Origin: Ruegeria sp. ANG-R
GTDB lineage: Bacteria; Pseudomonadota; Alphaproteobacteria; Rhodobacterales; Rhodobacteraceae
Direction: 5' to 3'
Length of the DNA stretch: 64,000 nt
NCBI RefSeq assembly: GCF_000813985.1
Contig: NZ_JWLJ01000004.1
Span: forward strand, 348,010 to 412,009
Position numbers and translations under genes: made by a program. Shown piece by piece: positions 45,228 through 63,980 of the stretch (position 1 is its first letter; every line of letters starts with the position of its first letter). A model generated the notes under the pieces. That model was not told where the DNA came from and ran no database searches. It worked only from the letters and a program-made list of their open reading frames with translations.

Positions 45228-45610
45228 AATTAACCTCCACCTAAAAATTAACTAATTTTGCAGAGTATAGCACAGCCGCGGGCTTTAGTGTGAAGCCAAC
45301 ACTCATACTCTGACAAACCCGCGACCCATCGCAAGTTTCTTCTGTGTTATCGGTTTCTTAGCGGCGAGCGCCGAGAGATTTATAAGGCTGCGCATTGGTT
45401 GAGCCCGGAAAATACCCTCCGGGATGCGATTCGGTATGTCCGGATCGGGTCATCGACCACTTGCCAACCCTTTCGTTCCGCTGTAATGCCGCCTCTATCG
45501 TCTTCGGGCGAGATTCTCTCGTGGGAGATTGCAGGGATCGCGATCCCGGATCGGACCACGCAACATAATCTGGGTGAGACGCGTTTCACCTAAGTTGAAA
45601 GGAAAACCAA
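45228..45610 (+). other. Non-coding region upstream of rplK
   Basis: No convincing gene. It must hold promoters for the minus-strand gene and for rplKA. Visible structures are CCCGGA/TCCGGG (45404-45409 with 45418-45423) and the palindrome GGGATCGCGATCCC (45534-45547), which may be parts of the rplK leader where L1 could autoregulate. I could not fix a promoter. Confidence 0.4.
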
Positions 45611-46060
45611 ATGGCCAAGAAGCTTGCTGGTACAATGAAACTGCAGGTTCCTGCAGGTCAGGCGAACCCGTCGCCGCCAGTTGGTCCGGCGCTGGGTCAG
45701 CGCGGCATCAACATCATGGAATTCTGCAAGGCGTTCAACGCCAAGACCGCAGACATGGAGCAGGGTGCGCCTTGCCCGACCGTGATCACCTATTATCAGG
45801 ACAAGTCCTTCACCATGGACATCAAGACGCCGCCCGCGTCTTATTACCTGAAAAAAGCCGCTGGTCTGAAGCCGGTTGGCAAGCGTAACCGTCCCCGTGG
45901 TGCGGAAAACCCAGGTCGTGAGACCGTGGCAACCGTGACCTCAAAGCAGGTTCGTGAAATCGCCGAAGCCAAAATGAAAGATCTGAACGCTACCAGCATC
46001 GAAGGTGCAATGCAGATCATCCTGGGCTCGGCCCGCTCTATGGGCATCGAGGTGAAGTAA
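45611..46060 (+). CDS. rplK: 50S ribosomal protein L11
   Basis: A 149-aa L11 with the N-terminal domain ([20 protein letters not shown]) and the rRNA-binding C-terminal domain ending ARSMGIEVK. Slightly longer than the 142-aa E. coli protein. GAAAGGA site upstream; one base separates it from rplA. Confidence 0.98.
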   Translation: MAKKLAGTMKLQVPAGQANPSPPVGPALGQRGINIMEFCKAFNAKTADMEQGAPCPTVITYYQDKSFTMDIKTPPASYYLKKAAGLKPVGKRNRPRGAENPGRETVATVTSKQVREIAEAKMKDLNATSIEGAMQIILGSARSMGIEVK

Positions 46061-46061
46061 G

Positions 46062-46760
46062 ATGGCAAAACTCGGTAAACGTACCCGCGCTGCGCGCGAA
46101 GCTGTCGCTGGCAAGGAAAACCTGTCGGTGGACGAAGCAGTTGCACTGGTCAAAGCCAACGCAACCTCGAAATTCGACGAGACCATCGAAATCGCTCTGA
46201 ACCTGGGCGTTGACACCCGTCACGCAGACCAGATGGTTCGCGGAGTTGTTGGCCTGCCGAACGGCACAGGCAAAGCGATGCGTGTTGCTGTTTTTGCGCG
46301 TGGCCCCAAGGCTGACGAAGCAAAAGAAGCTGGCGCAGATATCGTAGGCGCAGAAGACCTGATGGAAACCATTCAGGGCGGCACCATCGAATTCGATCGC
46401 TGCATCGCCACCCCGGACATGATGCCGATCGTTGGCCGTCTGGGTAAAGTTCTGGGCCCCCGGAACCTGATGCCGAACCCCAAGGTTGGCACCGTGACCA
46501 TGGACGTGAAAGCGGCCGTGGAAGCAGCCAAAGGTGGTGAAGTTCAGTTTAAGGCGGAAAAAGGCGGCGTTGTGCACGCCGGCGTTGGCAAAGCGTCGTT
46601 CGACGAAGCCAAACTGGTTGAAAACGTCCGCGCCTTCATCTCGGCTGTTGCAAAAGCCAAGCCGTCGGGCGCCAAAGGCACCTACATGAAGAAGATTGCA
46701 CTGAGCTCGACCATGGGTCCGGGTGTGACGCTGGACGTGGCGGCCGCTGCCGGCGAATAA
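46062..46760 (+). CDS. rplA: 50S ribosomal protein L1
   Basis: A 232-aa L1 with the signature [20 protein letters not shown]. It forms the L1 stalk and usually represses rplKA by binding its mRNA. Followed by a strong terminator, so rplKA is separate from rplJL here. Confidence 0.98.
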   Translation: MAKLGKRTRAAREAVAGKENLSVDEAVALVKANATSKFDETIEIALNLGVDTRHADQMVRGVVGLPNGTGKAMRVAVFARGPKADEAKEAGADIVGAEDLMETIQGGTIEFDRCIATPDMMPIVGRLGKVLGPRNLMPNPKVGTVTMDVKAAVEAAKGGEVQFKAEKGGVVHAGVGKASFDEAKLVENVRAFISAVAKAKPSGAKGTYMKKIALSSTMGPGVTLDVAAAAGE

Positions 46761-46787
46761 GCCTTGGCGATGTGCTGTGAAAAATTG

Positions 46788-46820
46788 AACCCGGGTGGCG
46801 AAAGCTGCCCGGGTTTTTTC
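46788..46820 (+). terminator. Intrinsic terminator after rplA
   Basis: AACCCGGG/CCCGGGTT arms with a 12-base loop and a T6 tail. Confidence 0.9.
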
Positions 46821-46925
46821 ATTGGCCTAATGCAGGCGTTGCTGAGCATTGTAATGAATGGGGCTTCTTGGCTAGACATATTCGTCAGGCGCGAACGGGG
46901 GCAGCTTACCAGCTGATTTGACCGC

Positions 46926-47705
46926 ATGGAGCTACAGAATACGCCCAAAGAACTAAGGATGCTGCGCCGCCGCATTCGTCAGTTCCGGCAAAACGTGAGC
47001 TATCAGTATTATGAAGAAAAAAGTGGCATTGTTCAAAGCGGGCTTTTAAGTGGTTTCAAGCTGATTGATGAGCACACTTGGGGGCAGGCAGATCTTCTGA
47101 CCAAACTGCTGGGCCTGTACGAGCAGCAGAACCTCCCGATCCTTGGGGGTAGTTCCAAATCAACACTGGTGGATATTGGTGCTGCGGATGGGTATTGGGG
47201 CGTCGGCCTTGTCTACGCTGGTTGCTTTGATCAAAGTGTGTGTTTTGAGCAAAGAGGCCGAGGCAGGCGTGTCATCCGCCGAACTGCAGTTGCCAATGAT
47301 ATTCGGGAAAAGGTTCGCGTTGCGGGCGCGGCTACGTTTGAATCGCTGCAAGCTGAGCTTGGCGGATTATACCAGCCTGAGGACCTGTTCTTTCTGATCG
47401 ATATCGAGGGGGGTGAATTTGACCTGCTTACGTTTGAGTTCCTTAGCAAATATCGCGCCTCAGAGTTTCTGATCGAGCTCCATACTGGCGGTGATCCATC
47501 GGCCCCCGAAAAAGAAAAGCGGCTCATTCAAGACGCACGCAAATTGTTTAACGTTTGTGTCTTGGACGACACCAAGCGTGATCTTCGGCAGCTTCGATCG
47601 GAGATATACTTGCCAGACGACCTCACCTGGCTTTTTGCCTCCGAGGGCCGCGGATACCCCATGAGTTGGCTTCACCTGAGTCCGCGTAGCGAGGATGCGG
47701 TCTAA
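46926..47705 (+). CDS. FkbM-like SAM-dependent methyltransferase
   Basis: A 259-aa protein with a Rossmann SAM motif (LVDIGAADGYWGVGLV, about 79-94) and an FkbM-type DIEGGEFDLL motif (about 159-168) followed by FLIELHTGG. FkbM relatives O-methylate sugars or lipids; substrate unknown. It is inserted between rplKA and rplJL, after a terminator and before another, so it is probably its own transcript. Its base composition is lower in GC than the flanking ribosomal genes. Confidence 0.75.
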   Translation: MELQNTPKELRMLRRRIRQFRQNVSYQYYEEKSGIVQSGLLSGFKLIDEHTWGQADLLTKLLGLYEQQNLPILGGSSKSTLVDIGAADGYWGVGLVYAGCFDQSVCFEQRGRGRRVIRRTAVANDIREKVRVAGAATFESLQAELGGLYQPEDLFFLIDIEGGEFDLLTFEFLSKYRASEFLIELHTGGDPSAPEKEKRLIQDARKLFNVCVLDDTKRDLRQLRSEIYLPDDLTWLFASEGRGYPMSWLHLSPRSEDAV

Positions 47706-47765
47706 CTGAACCGTATTTGGCAGGTTGCGTAGCCATGGACGGGCAACTATGCATCCCACGGATTT

Positions 47766-47791
47766 GCGAACACTTAGGTGTGCGATTTTTT
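47766..47791 (+). terminator. Putative terminator after the methyltransferase gene
   Basis: CGAACAC-TTAG-GTGTGCG stem with one mismatch and an ATTTTTTG tail, 60 bp past the stop codon. Confidence 0.6.
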
Positions 47792-47987
47792 GATGTTTGG
47801 GCAGCGGTTGACGGCGTGTTGATTTCTTGCTTGCCACTTACAATTTACCCCTTGGAAACCCCGTCCATCTGCCCTAAGTAGACCTGCGGAACAAAGCGTG
47901 CGATTCGTCGTGCGCTTTATTTCGTTTCGTCCAAGACGGTGGGTGGTGCCATATGGCCCCTTAATTCCCTGCCTGAGACGGGTAAGA

Positions 47988-48027
47988 CCAAAGAATTTCG
48001 AGGGTCCCACCCTCGGGCGAATTTTGG
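47988..48027 (+). promoter_or_regulatory. Probable L10 leader hairpin upstream of rplJ
   Basis: A nested stem pairs CCAAA-GAATT with GAATT-TTGG around an inner CGAGGGT-CCC-ACCCTCG hairpin, about 90 nt before rplJ. This is where the L10(L12)4 autoregulatory leader lies in other bacteria. The rest of the 413-bp gap before rplJ shows no gene. Confidence 0.55.
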
Positions 48028-48118
48028 CCATTCCCGTAACAACGGACCTGAACGCCGGAGCGCAAGCTGCGGCAAATATGAGCCGGGGTGAGATATCGCC
48101 CCAAACTTGGAGAGAACT

Positions 48119-48637
48119 GTGGATAGAGCCCAGAAAGAGAAAGTGGTCGAGGAACTCGGCCAAATCTTCGAAAGCTCTGGCGTCGTAGTGGTTTCGCACT
48201 ACGCCGGTCTGACAGTTGCCGAGATGCAGGACCTTCGCGCACGTGCTCGTGACGCGGGTGGTGCCGTGCGTGTTGCCAAGAACAGGCTCGCCAAAATCGC
48301 CCTTGAGGGTAAGCCGTGTGAAAGCATGGCCGACCTGCTGACAGGGATGACCGTTCTGACCTATTCCGAGGACCCCGTGGCAGCAGCCAAGGTGGCCGAG
48401 GACTTCGCCAAGGATAACAAGAATTTTGAGATCCTCGGCGGTGCTATGGGCGAGAACGCTCTGGACCGCAAAGGCGTCGAAACAGTTTCGAAAATGCCGT
48501 CTCGTGAAGAGCTTATTGCTTCGATCGTGGGCTGCATTGGCGCACCTGCTTCGAACATCGCCGGCGCGATTGGCGCACCTGCAAGCAACATCGCAAGCAT
48601 CCTTTCCACCATCGAAGAGAAGGCGGAAGCTGCGTAA
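48119..48637 (+). CDS. rplJ: 50S ribosomal protein L10
   Basis: A 172-aa L10 with N-terminal rRNA-binding part ([20 protein letters not shown]) and C-terminal helices for L12 dimers. GTG at 48119 ([13 protein letters not shown]) follows GGAGAGA; a TTG 12 bases upstream in frame is unlikely. A short internal repeat (GAPASNIA twice, about 143-160) is normal for the family. Confidence 0.96.
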   Translation: MDRAQKEKVVEELGQIFESSGVVVVSHYAGLTVAEMQDLRARARDAGGAVRVAKNRLAKIALEGKPCESMADLLTGMTVLTYSEDPVAAAKVAEDFAKDNKNFEILGGAMGENALDRKGVETVSKMPSREELIASIVGCIGAPASNIAGAIGAPASNIASILSTIEEKAEAA

Positions 48638-48717
48638 GCGGTTGGCACTGAATGATCTGCGTAGGGGAACACCCCTGACGTTGGAACACACACTGTAAAA
48701 CGGAAAGAGCTAATACA

Positions 48718-49092
48718 ATGGCTGATCTGAAAGCACTCGCAGAAAGCATCGTGGGTCTGACCCTGCTGGAAGCACAAGAACTGAAAACCATCCTCAAAGA
48801 CGAATACGGCATCGAGCCCGCAGCTGGCGGCGCCGTAATGGTTGCAGCTGGTGGCGACGCCGGTGGCGCAGCTGAGGAAGAGAAAACCGAATTCGACGTC
48901 GTTCTGAAGAACGCCGGCGCTTCGAAAATCAACGTGATCAAAGAAGTTCGCGGCATCACCGGTCTGGGCCTGAAAGAAGCCAAAGAGCTGGTCGAAGCTG
49001 GCGGCAAGATCAAAGAAGGCGTGTCGAAAGACGAAGCCGAAGAAGTCAAAGGCAAGCTGGAAGCAGCTGGCGCCGAAGTCGAGCTGGCCTAA
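48718..49092 (+). CDS. rplL: 50S ribosomal protein L7/L12
   Basis: A 124-aa acidic stalk protein: N-terminal dimerisation helix pair, Ala/Gly-rich hinge (about 35-52) and factor-binding C-terminal domain ([20 protein letters not shown]). Last gene before the structured gap to rpoB. Confidence 0.98.
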   Translation: MADLKALAESIVGLTLLEAQELKTILKDEYGIEPAAGGAVMVAAGGDAGGAAEEEKTEFDVVLKNAGASKINVIKEVRGITGLGLKEAKELVEAGGKIKEGVSKDEAEEVKGKLEAAGAEVELA

Positions 49093-49131
49093 GCCAACCG
49101 ACAGGTGCATCGCTGATGCGCCGCAAAATTT

Positions 49132-49248
49132 GGCTGGGCCCGGAGAAATCCGGGTCCAGCCGAACCTGTCTTAGAAAGGGCCTCAACATCTGGGGCGTTT
49201 TCTAAGACACGGTTTTCGGATCGGGAGGCCACCTTCGGGACGGTGGCC
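49132..49248 (+). other. Array of three hairpins between rplL and rpoB
   Basis: Three consecutive inverted repeats lie in the 250-bp gap. The first is a 13-bp stem with one G-U pair and a GAAA tetraloop (49132-49161). The second pairs CTTAGAAA with TTTCTAAG (49170-49206). The third pairs GGCCACC with GGTGGCC (49227-49248). None has a strong U-run. They fit the attenuation and RNA-processing site known between rplL and rpoB in other bacteria. Confidence 0.65.
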
Positions 49249-49342
49249 ACGAATTGATCCGGACGTGTCGTCTCGAATGTGCAAGATGCCGGGGCCCGAC
49301 GGTGTCTTTGCCCGCTGAGAACATCGAAAGGTGACATCTGAC

Positions 49343-53478
<4,136 letters not shown>

Positions 53479-53479
<1 letters not shown>

Positions 53480-53745
53480 TGCCAAGCGTCTTGGTGATAA
53501 CGCCGGATGAAGCAGCCTTTGGGCCTGCGAAGGGCGTGCCATTGGATCAAATCCCTTGGCACGAGCTTCCTTCGAAGGTTCTCAAGGATGTACCGGCGTC
53601 GTTCTCTGAGCAAGACTGGGTACAATATTCTGTAATGATGGAGTTCAATTGGAAGGTTGAACTCTTTCGCCCACACCCAAACAACGCGACAGACTTCTCA
53701 GACATTATTGTTGTCTCCGAAAACTGCGCCTGCACGATTAGCTAA
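53479..53745 (+). CDS. Small protein of unknown function between rpoB and rpoC
   Basis: An 88-aa ORF whose GTG start overlaps the last base of the rpoB stop (TAGTG), with GGAGG ten bases upstream inside rpoB, and which ends 11 bp before rpoC. The protein has no membrane helix; it has tryptophans near residues 27, 46 and 58, and a CAC motif at the C-terminus. Base composition (near 52% GC by eye) is lower than in rpoBC. No domain recognised. Position and coupling suggest it is translated in step with RNA polymerase. Confidence 0.62.
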
Positions 53746-53756
53746 GGAGGTTCCGC

Positions 53757-57998
<4,242 letters not shown>

Positions 57999-58021
57999 GC
58001 GATCTTTCATAATCTAAATCA

Positions 58022-58050
58022 GGCCTCGCAGAATTGCGGGGCCTTTTTTT
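58022..58050 (+). terminator. Intrinsic terminator after rpoC
   Basis: GGCCTCGCA-GAAT-TGCGGGGCC stem (with G-U) and T7 tail. Confidence 0.92.
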
Positions 58051-58110
58051 GATCTCAAAATCTAAGGACAATCAAACCGGTAGATCTGACAGAAAAGTCA
58101 CAATAAGTTC

Positions 58111-58581
58111 TTAGATTAAATAGCGAAAACGTGGATGCGTTCCGTCCCTGCGCTCAAACCCGCAAGCCAGGTAGATGGCCTGCGCATTGAGGTTTTCAGG
58201 ATGCGTTCCGACCATCATGTAAGTGCAAGACAGATCGCGAGCCTTGTCAATTGATGCCGCTATCAGTTGCTTCCCGATCCCGGCCCCCCGAACACGGGGT
58301 TCTACAAAAAGATGGTGCATGTCGATGCCACGGCTTCCCAATTGAAGCTGGACCAGCGGATACAGTGATGCATAGCCCACGATGCTGCCTGCAACGCTCG
58401 CGACGAGGGTGTAGACCCAAGGTACATCGCCGAACATGTCGCGTTCGATTGTCTGAATGCTGGCAGTCGGCGTGTCGCCGTGATGACGCGCAAGCGCCTC
58501 GATCATTGACAATATCATTGGTGCATCTGCGCGAACGGCATCCCGTATTTCAATCGCAGGGAGCGAGCTTTCCCTTTGCAT
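58111..58581 (-). CDS. GNAT family N-acetyltransferase
   Basis: A 156-aa acetyltransferase with the acetyl-CoA motif LFVEPRVRGAGIGKQLIAAS (about 91-110, R-x-x-G-x-G) and the C-terminal NLNAQAIYLACGFER motif. Two adjacent ATG codons follow AGGAGG; the second (58581) has the better spacing. Acceptor unknown. It opens a three-gene insertion between rpoC and rpsL. Confidence 0.86.
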   Translation of the reverse strand: MQRESSLPAIEIRDAVRADAPMILSMIEALARHHGDTPTASIQTIERDMFGDVPWVYTLVASVAGSIVGYASLYPLVQLQLGSRGIDMHHLFVEPRVRGAGIGKQLIAASIDKARDLSCTYMMVGTHPENLNAQAIYLACGFERRDGTHPRFRYLI

Positions 58582-58860
58582 CATATTCCTCCTGTTCCAG
58601 CCACAGGAGCAAAAAACAAATGCCGCGCTGTGGCGGCATCATTCATTCTCAGTTTATCGGCCGCTCTGATGAAGAACGAAGATAATAGCTCATTGTTTGT
58701 GTAAGCGTATCCGACATAGACCAAACATGCGATGCTACCGCTGCTTGGTCAATCCTACATGAAAACAGACGCGTCGAGTCGTCTCAAAACTGTTTCCAAT
58801 TGACATTCACGCCTTGGGCGGAGCCAATGCAACGATTGTCATAAGTTGGATCAAATTGAG

Positions 58861-59730
58861 ATGACCCCGAATGTCAGAGGCGCATTGCTGATGATGGGCA
58901 GCATGGCTGCCTTTACTGTCAATGACACTCTGGTGAAATCAGTGGGGCAGACCATGCCGCTGTTTCAACTGGTTGCGACGCGCGGGGCTCTGGCGACGGT
59001 ACTGGTGTTTTTGCTGGCGCGGCATCTTGGGTCGCTCCACATGAACTTTTCGCGCCACGACAAATGGTTGATTGCCTTTCGCTGCGTGGCCGAGCTGGCG
59101 GCTACATACTTTTTTCTGACGGCCTTGATGCATATGCCGCTTGCTAACGTGACTGCGGTCTTGCAAGCGCTTCCGCTGACCGTGACCCTGGGTGCGGCAC
59201 TGTTCTTCGGCGAGGTGATCGGATGGAGGCGGATCGTAGCGATCGCGTTGGGGTTCTTCGGTATGATATTGATCGTTCGCCCTGGCCCCGACGGCTTCAG
59301 TATCTACGCGATTTACGCATTGATTGCGGTTGCATCCGTCACGGCCCGCGATCTGATCACGCGGCGCATGTCAGCCGAGGTTCCTTCGATGGTTGTGACT
59401 TTGGCAACGTCACTCTCCATTACATTGGCCGCTACGGTCGTGTCCATGTTCGAGGGATGGGCGCCGGTTTCGACCTCATCCGGTGTGATGGTTGCCAGCG
59501 CTGCGGTATTTGTTCTGATGGGATATCTTTTCAGTGTTATGGTCATGCGCGTAGGAGAAGTCGGCTTTATCGCGCCATTCCGGTATTCCAGCCTGATCTG
59601 GGCGCTTGGGCTGGGATGGGCGGTGTTCGGCGATTGGCCTGATGGCATTACCATGCTGGGCGCGGCGTTGGTTGTGGGGGCAGGGATGTTCACTCTGTTT
59701 CGTGAGCGATCCGGTCACGCGGACGAATGA
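58861..59730 (+). CDS. EamA/DMT-family transporter
   Basis: A 289-aa inner-membrane protein with ten predicted helices in two EamA repeats; the repeat ends read FFGEVIGWRRIVAIALGFFG and VFGDWPDGITMLGAALVVGA. Probable metabolite exporter. The ATG at 58861 is preferred to a TTG at 58846. The 3' end overlaps the convergent gene by 16 bp. The 279 bp upstream, shared with the GNAT gene, are AT-rich and hold only promoters as far as I can see. Confidence 0.87.
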   Translation: MTPNVRGALLMMGSMAAFTVNDTLVKSVGQTMPLFQLVATRGALATVLVFLLARHLGSLHMNFSRHDKWLIAFRCVAELAATYFFLTALMHMPLANVTAVLQALPLTVTLGAALFFGEVIGWRRIVAIALGFFGMILIVRPGPDGFSIYAIYALIAVASVTARDLITRRMSAEVPSMVVTLATSLSITLAATVVSMFEGWAPVSTSSGVMVASAAVFVLMGYLFSVMVMRVGEVGFIAPFRYSSLIWALGLGWAVFGDWPDGITMLGAALVVGAGMFTLFRERSGHADE

Positions 59731-60530
59731 ACCCGATGCACGACATTCGGATCAATCGCAAATCGTTTGGCAAACTCACGTTCGATATCGGGTGTTATTG
59801 GTCTCAGCTGCGACTTCTGCTTACCGGCACGCGGGGAGTCATTGGAGCCGTTCAGTGACCTGATCCACATTGGCTTATCCGGATAGCTGATGACGGGCAT
59901 GAAGCGTCCGATCCGGTTGTGGGTGAAGCTAATGATTGTATGGGCGCAGCCACCAGAGATAAGCATTCCCAAACCCACCCCGAGGAGCGATTTGTAAACC
60001 TGCGCTGTCTGAATGCCATCGGGACCAAAACTGGCCTGATATCCATTATTGAAATCGATACCGATCGCCTGGTTCCCAGCGATCAGGCTGGTCGCGTCCC
60101 CTGCGCCGGCCCGGAGTCTTTCGACGAAATCAACCGACACACAGTCGTCGTCATCATGACGAAACTGAAGACAGGGCCGATCCGGTTGTGAGCGCGCTTT
60201 CTGCAGAACACGCTTCATGGCCTGCCGATGTTTCAGGTCTGGATCGACCGGTTCCCGGATGATCCGCACCTGCCTGATATCCGCCGTCAGATCCTTGAGC
60301 CGGTCAAATGCGGCCTTCGGCAGACATTCCCCGGCAACGATCAGGAGCTGAAAGTCTCCATCTGTCTGTGCCCGAAAGCTGGGTAGGGTTATCGACTCGA
60401 AGAGGCGAAATCGTTCTTCCAAACGGGCAGGGCTGTATAAATGGCGACGTCGGTCTTCGACCGTGTTGTGTTCAATCTGGAAGTCGCCCAGGGCAGGGAA
60501 TGAAAATCGGCACAGGCCAATGATTTGCAT
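59715..60530 (-). CDS. Putative rhamnosyltransferase-like glycosyltransferase
   Basis: A 271-aa protein resembling the 'putative rhamnosyl transferase' family (PF11316) common in Roseobacters. It has an N-terminal IGLCRFSFPALGDFQ, a RLFESITLPSFRAQTDGDFQ segment and an acidic motif FRHDDDDCVSVDF (about 128-140) that would act as the nucleotide-sugar/metal DxD site. Start at 60530 is set by GGAAG six bases upstream; the frame is open to 60662. Substrate unknown, possibly surface polysaccharide. Confidence 0.8.
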   Translation of the reverse strand: MQIIGLCRFSFPALGDFQIEHNTVEDRRRHLYSPARLEERFRLFESITLPSFRAQTDGDFQLLIVAGECLPKAAFDRLKDLTADIRQVRIIREPVDPDLKHRQAMKRVLQKARSQPDRPCLQFRHDDDDCVSVDFVERLRAGAGDATSLIAGNQAIGIDFNNGYQASFGPDGIQTAQVYKSLLGVGLGMLISGGCAHTIISFTHNRIGRFMPVISYPDKPMWIRSLNGSNDSPRAGKQKSQLRPITPDIEREFAKRFAIDPNVVHRVHSSA

Positions 60531-60926
60531 GAATCTTCCATTGATTGGCGGAACATTGACACTATGCACCGGGTGTATGCGTGTCGCAATGTATGGCGGA
60601 GTGGAAATTGCGAACTGATCCTGATAGAGGCTTGGCAACTCGCCGCGCAACACGCCTTTCATGGACGGCTGTTGACACTCGGCCCGACTCCCCTTAATAC
60701 GCGCGACATCTCGGTACCGGGGGCCGCCCCATAACCGATTTCAGTAATGAACTGGTCAAGGCCCGGACACTTTTATCGTTCGCGCCCTCTGATAACAAAC
60801 CGCGACGTTCACCTCGGAATGGGAACGCTCGCGGGTTTTGCGCTTGTGGACGCATGAGTGCAGCGAATTTAACCGCACGCAGCCGCGTGCATGTCATGTG
60901 TGTTGCAAAACGGGGAAGAAACCGGA
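60531..60926 (+). promoter_or_regulatory. Intergenic region carrying the probable rpsL-rpsG-fusA promoter
   Basis: No gene seen in 396 bp. A perfect -35 TTGACA (60672-60677) with a 17-bp spacer and TAATAC (60695-60700) is the best promoter candidate, giving a leader of about 220 nt before rpsL. The -10 is weak, so the call is tentative. Confidence 0.35.
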
Positions 60927-61298
60927 ATGCCAACTATTCAACAGCTGATCCGCAAACCGCGGCAGCCCAAAGTAAAACGCTCGAAGTCCATGCACCTGGA
61001 GCAGTGCCCGCAGAAGCGCGGCGTCTGCACCCGCGTGTACACCACCACACCGAAGAAGCCGAACTCGGCTATGCGTAAGGTTGCCAAGGTGCGCCTGACC
61101 AACGGGTTCGAGGTCATCTCGTACATCCCCGGTGAAAGCCACAACCTGCAGGAACACTCAGTTGTTCTGATCCGTGGCGGCCGTGTAAAAGACCTTCCCG
61201 GTGTGCGCTACCACATCCTGCGTGGTGTTCTGGATACTCAGGGCGTCAAAGATCGTAAGCAACGCCGTTCGAAATACGGCGCGAAGCGTCCCAAGTAA
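60927..61298 (+). CDS. rpsL: 30S ribosomal protein S12
   Basis: A 123-aa S12 with the decoding-centre segments [17 protein letters not shown] (Lys at the streptomycin-related position, wild type) and [13 protein letters not shown]. The start [11 protein letters not shown] at 60927 is the family start; an upstream in-frame ATG at 60891 is rejected. First gene of the str operon. Confidence 0.98.
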   Translation: MPTIQQLIRKPRQPKVKRSKSMHLEQCPQKRGVCTRVYTTTPKKPNSAMRKVAKVRLTNGFEVISYIPGESHNLQEHSVVLIRGGRVKDLPGVRYHILRGVLDTQGVKDRKQRRSKYGAKRPK

Positions 61299-61784
<486 letters not shown>

Positions 61785-61802
61785 TCCGAGAGGCTTAGAC
61801 CA

Positions 61803-63920
61803 ATGGCACGCGAATATCCGCTCGAACTGTACCGTAACTTCGGTATCATGGCGCACATCGACGCAGGTAAGACCACCTGCTCGGAGCGTATCCTGTATTA
61901 CACTGGTAAATCCCACAACATCGGTGAGGTGCACGATGGTGCAGCCACCATGGACTGGATGGAGCAGGAGCAGGAACGCGGCATCACCATCACTTCGGCT
62001 GCGACCACCACTTTCTGGGAACGCACCGAGGACGGTCAGACCGCAGAAACTCCTAAGCACCGCCTGAACATCATCGACACCCCCGGCCACGTTGACTTCA
62101 CCATTGAAGTTGAGCGTTCGCTGGCGGTTCTCGACGGTGCCGTCTGCGTTCTGGACGCAAACGCCGGTGTTGAGCCCCAGACCGAAACCGTGTGGCGTCA
62201 GGCTGACCGCTACAAGGTTCCGCGTATGGTTTTCGTCAACAAGATGGACAAGATCGGCGCTGATTTCTTCAACTGCGTCAACATGATCGAAGACCGCACC
62301 GGCGCACGCGCTGTTCCGGTTGGTATTCCGATCGGTGCCGAGTCCGAGCTGGAAGGCCTGATCGACCTGGTCACCATGGAAGAGTGGCTGTGGCAGGGCG
62401 AAGATCTGGGCGCAAGCTGGATCAAAGCTCCGATCCGCGACAGCTTGAAAGACATGGCTGACGAATGGCGCGGCAAGATGATCGAAGCGGCCGTCGAAAT
62501 GGACGACGACGCGATGATGGAATACCTGGAAGGCAATGAGCCCGACGTTCCGACCCTGCGCGCCCTGCTGCGCAAAGGTACGCTGGAAATCGCGTTCGTT
62601 CCGGTTCTGGGTGGTTCGGCGTTCAAGAACAAAGGCGTTCAGCCGCTGCTCAACGCTGTGATCGACTATCTGCCCAGCCCGCTGGACGTTGTTGATTACA
62701 TGGGCTTCAAACCCGGCGACGAGGAAGAAGTTCGTGACATCGCCCGCCGTGCAGACGACGACATGGCTTTCTCGGGCCTGGCGTTCAAAATCATGAACGA
62801 CCCCTTCGTTGGCTCGCTGACCTTTACCCGGATCTACTCGGGCACCATGAACAAGGGTGACTCGATCCTGAACTCGACCAAAGGTAAGAAAGAGCGCATC
62901 GGTCGTATGATGATGATGCACTCGAACAACCGGGAAGAGATCGAAGAAGCGTTTGCAGGCGACATCATCGCGCTGGCGGGTCTGAAAGACACCACCACCG
63001 GTGACACCCTGTGTGACGCGAAAGAGCCGGTGGTTCTGGAAACCATGACCTTCCCCGATCCGGTGATCGAGATCGCGGTTGAGCCCAAAACCAAGGGCGA
63101 CCAAGAGAAGATGTCCCAGGGTCTGGCCCGTCTGGCCGCCGAAGACCCGTCCTTCCGCGTGGAAACCGACCTGGAATCGGGTCAGACCATCATGAAGGGT
63201 ATGGGCGAACTTCACCTGGACATCCTGGTTGATCGTCTGAAGCGTGAGTTCAAGGTCGAGGCGAACATCGGTGCACCGCAGGTGGCCTATCGCGAAACCA
63301 TCTCGATGCCAGTCGAGCACACCTACACCCACAAGAAACAGTCGGGTGGTTCGGGTCAGTTCGCGGAAGTCAAGCTGGAGATCCAGCCGACCGAAGCGGG
63401 CGAAGGCTACTCGTTCGAAAGCCGCATTGTTGGTGGTGCTGTTCCGAAGGAATACATCCCCGGTGTTGAAAAAGGCATCAACTCGGTCATGGATAGCGGC
63501 CCGCTGGCTGGCTTCCCTGTGATCGACTTCAAGGTTGCCCTGCTGGACGGTAAGTTCCACGACGTTGACTCGAGCGTTCTGGCGTTCGAAATCGCATCGC
63601 GGATGTGTATGCGTGAAGGTATGCGCAAAGCTGGCGCGAAGCTGCTGGAACCGATCATGAAGGTCGAAGTGATCACCCCGGAAGAATACACCGGCGGTAT
63701 CATCGGCGACCTGACCTCGCGTCGTGGCCAGGTGTCTGGTCAGGAACCGCGCGGCAACGCAATCGCGATCGATGCGTTCGTTCCGCTGGCGAACATGTTC
63801 GGCTATATCAACACCCTGCGTTCGATGTCGTCGGGCCGTGCCCAGTTCACCATGCAGTTCGACCACTACGATCCGGTTCCGCAGAACATCTCGGACGAGA
63901 TTCAGGCGAAATACGCATAA
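61803..63920 (+). CDS. fusA: Elongation factor G
   Basis: A 705-aa canonical EF-G with intact GTPase motifs: AHIDAGKTT (about 17-25), QERGITIT switch [13 protein letters not shown]. All five domains are present, including the domain IV loop [14 protein letters not shown]. It drives translocation. It provides the intact reference for the degenerate paralogue at 28140-30065. Nineteen bases after rpsG. Confidence 0.98.
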   Translation: MAREYPLELYRNFGIMAHIDAGKTTCSERILYYTGKSHNIGEVHDGAATMDWMEQEQERGITITSAATTTFWERTEDGQTAETPKHRLNIIDTPGHVDFTIEVERSLAVLDGAVCVLDANAGVEPQTETVWRQADRYKVPRMVFVNKMDKIGADFFNCVNMIEDRTGARAVPVGIPIGAESELEGLIDLVTMEEWLWQGEDLGASWIKAPIRDSLKDMADEWRGKMIEAAVEMDDDAMMEYLEGNEPDVPTLRALLRKGTLEIAFVPVLGGSAFKNKGVQPLLNAVIDYLPSPLDVVDYMGFKPGDEEEVRDIARRADDDMAFSGLAFKIMNDPFVGSLTFTRIYSGTMNKGDSILNSTKGKKERIGRMMMMHSNNREEIEEAFAGDIIALAGLKDTTTGDTLCDAKEPVVLETMTFPDPVIEIAVEPKTKGDQEKMSQGLARLAAEDPSFRVETDLESGQTIMKGMGELHLDILVDRLKREFKVEANIGAPQVAYRETISMPVEHTYTHKKQSGGSGQFAEVKLEIQPTEAGEGYSFESRIVGGAVPKEYIPGVEKGINSVMDSGPLAGFPVIDFKVALLDGKFHDVDSSVLAFEIASRMCMREGMRKAGAKLLEPIMKVEVITPEEYTGGIIGDLTSRRGQVSGQEPRGNAIAIDAFVPLANMFGYINTLRSMSSGRAQFTMQFDHYDPVPQNISDEIQAKYA

Positions 63921-63932
63921 GCGAAGATTTGA

Positions 63933-63955
63933 GGGAGCGCGCCTAACGCGCTCCC
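63933..63955 (+). other. Hairpin between fusA and tuf
   Basis: A 9-bp stem GGGAGCGCG/CGCGCTCCC with a 5-base loop and tail TTCATTA. The weak U-run suggests attenuation or 3'-end protection between fusA and tuf rather than full termination. Confidence 0.55.
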
Positions 63956-63980
63956 TTCATTACCGAAAAAGGAGGCCATC

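Noticed and set aside
45399..45593. 64-codon plus-strand frame before rplK
   Set aside because: No ribosome site, unusual composition, and it overlaps likely leader structure.
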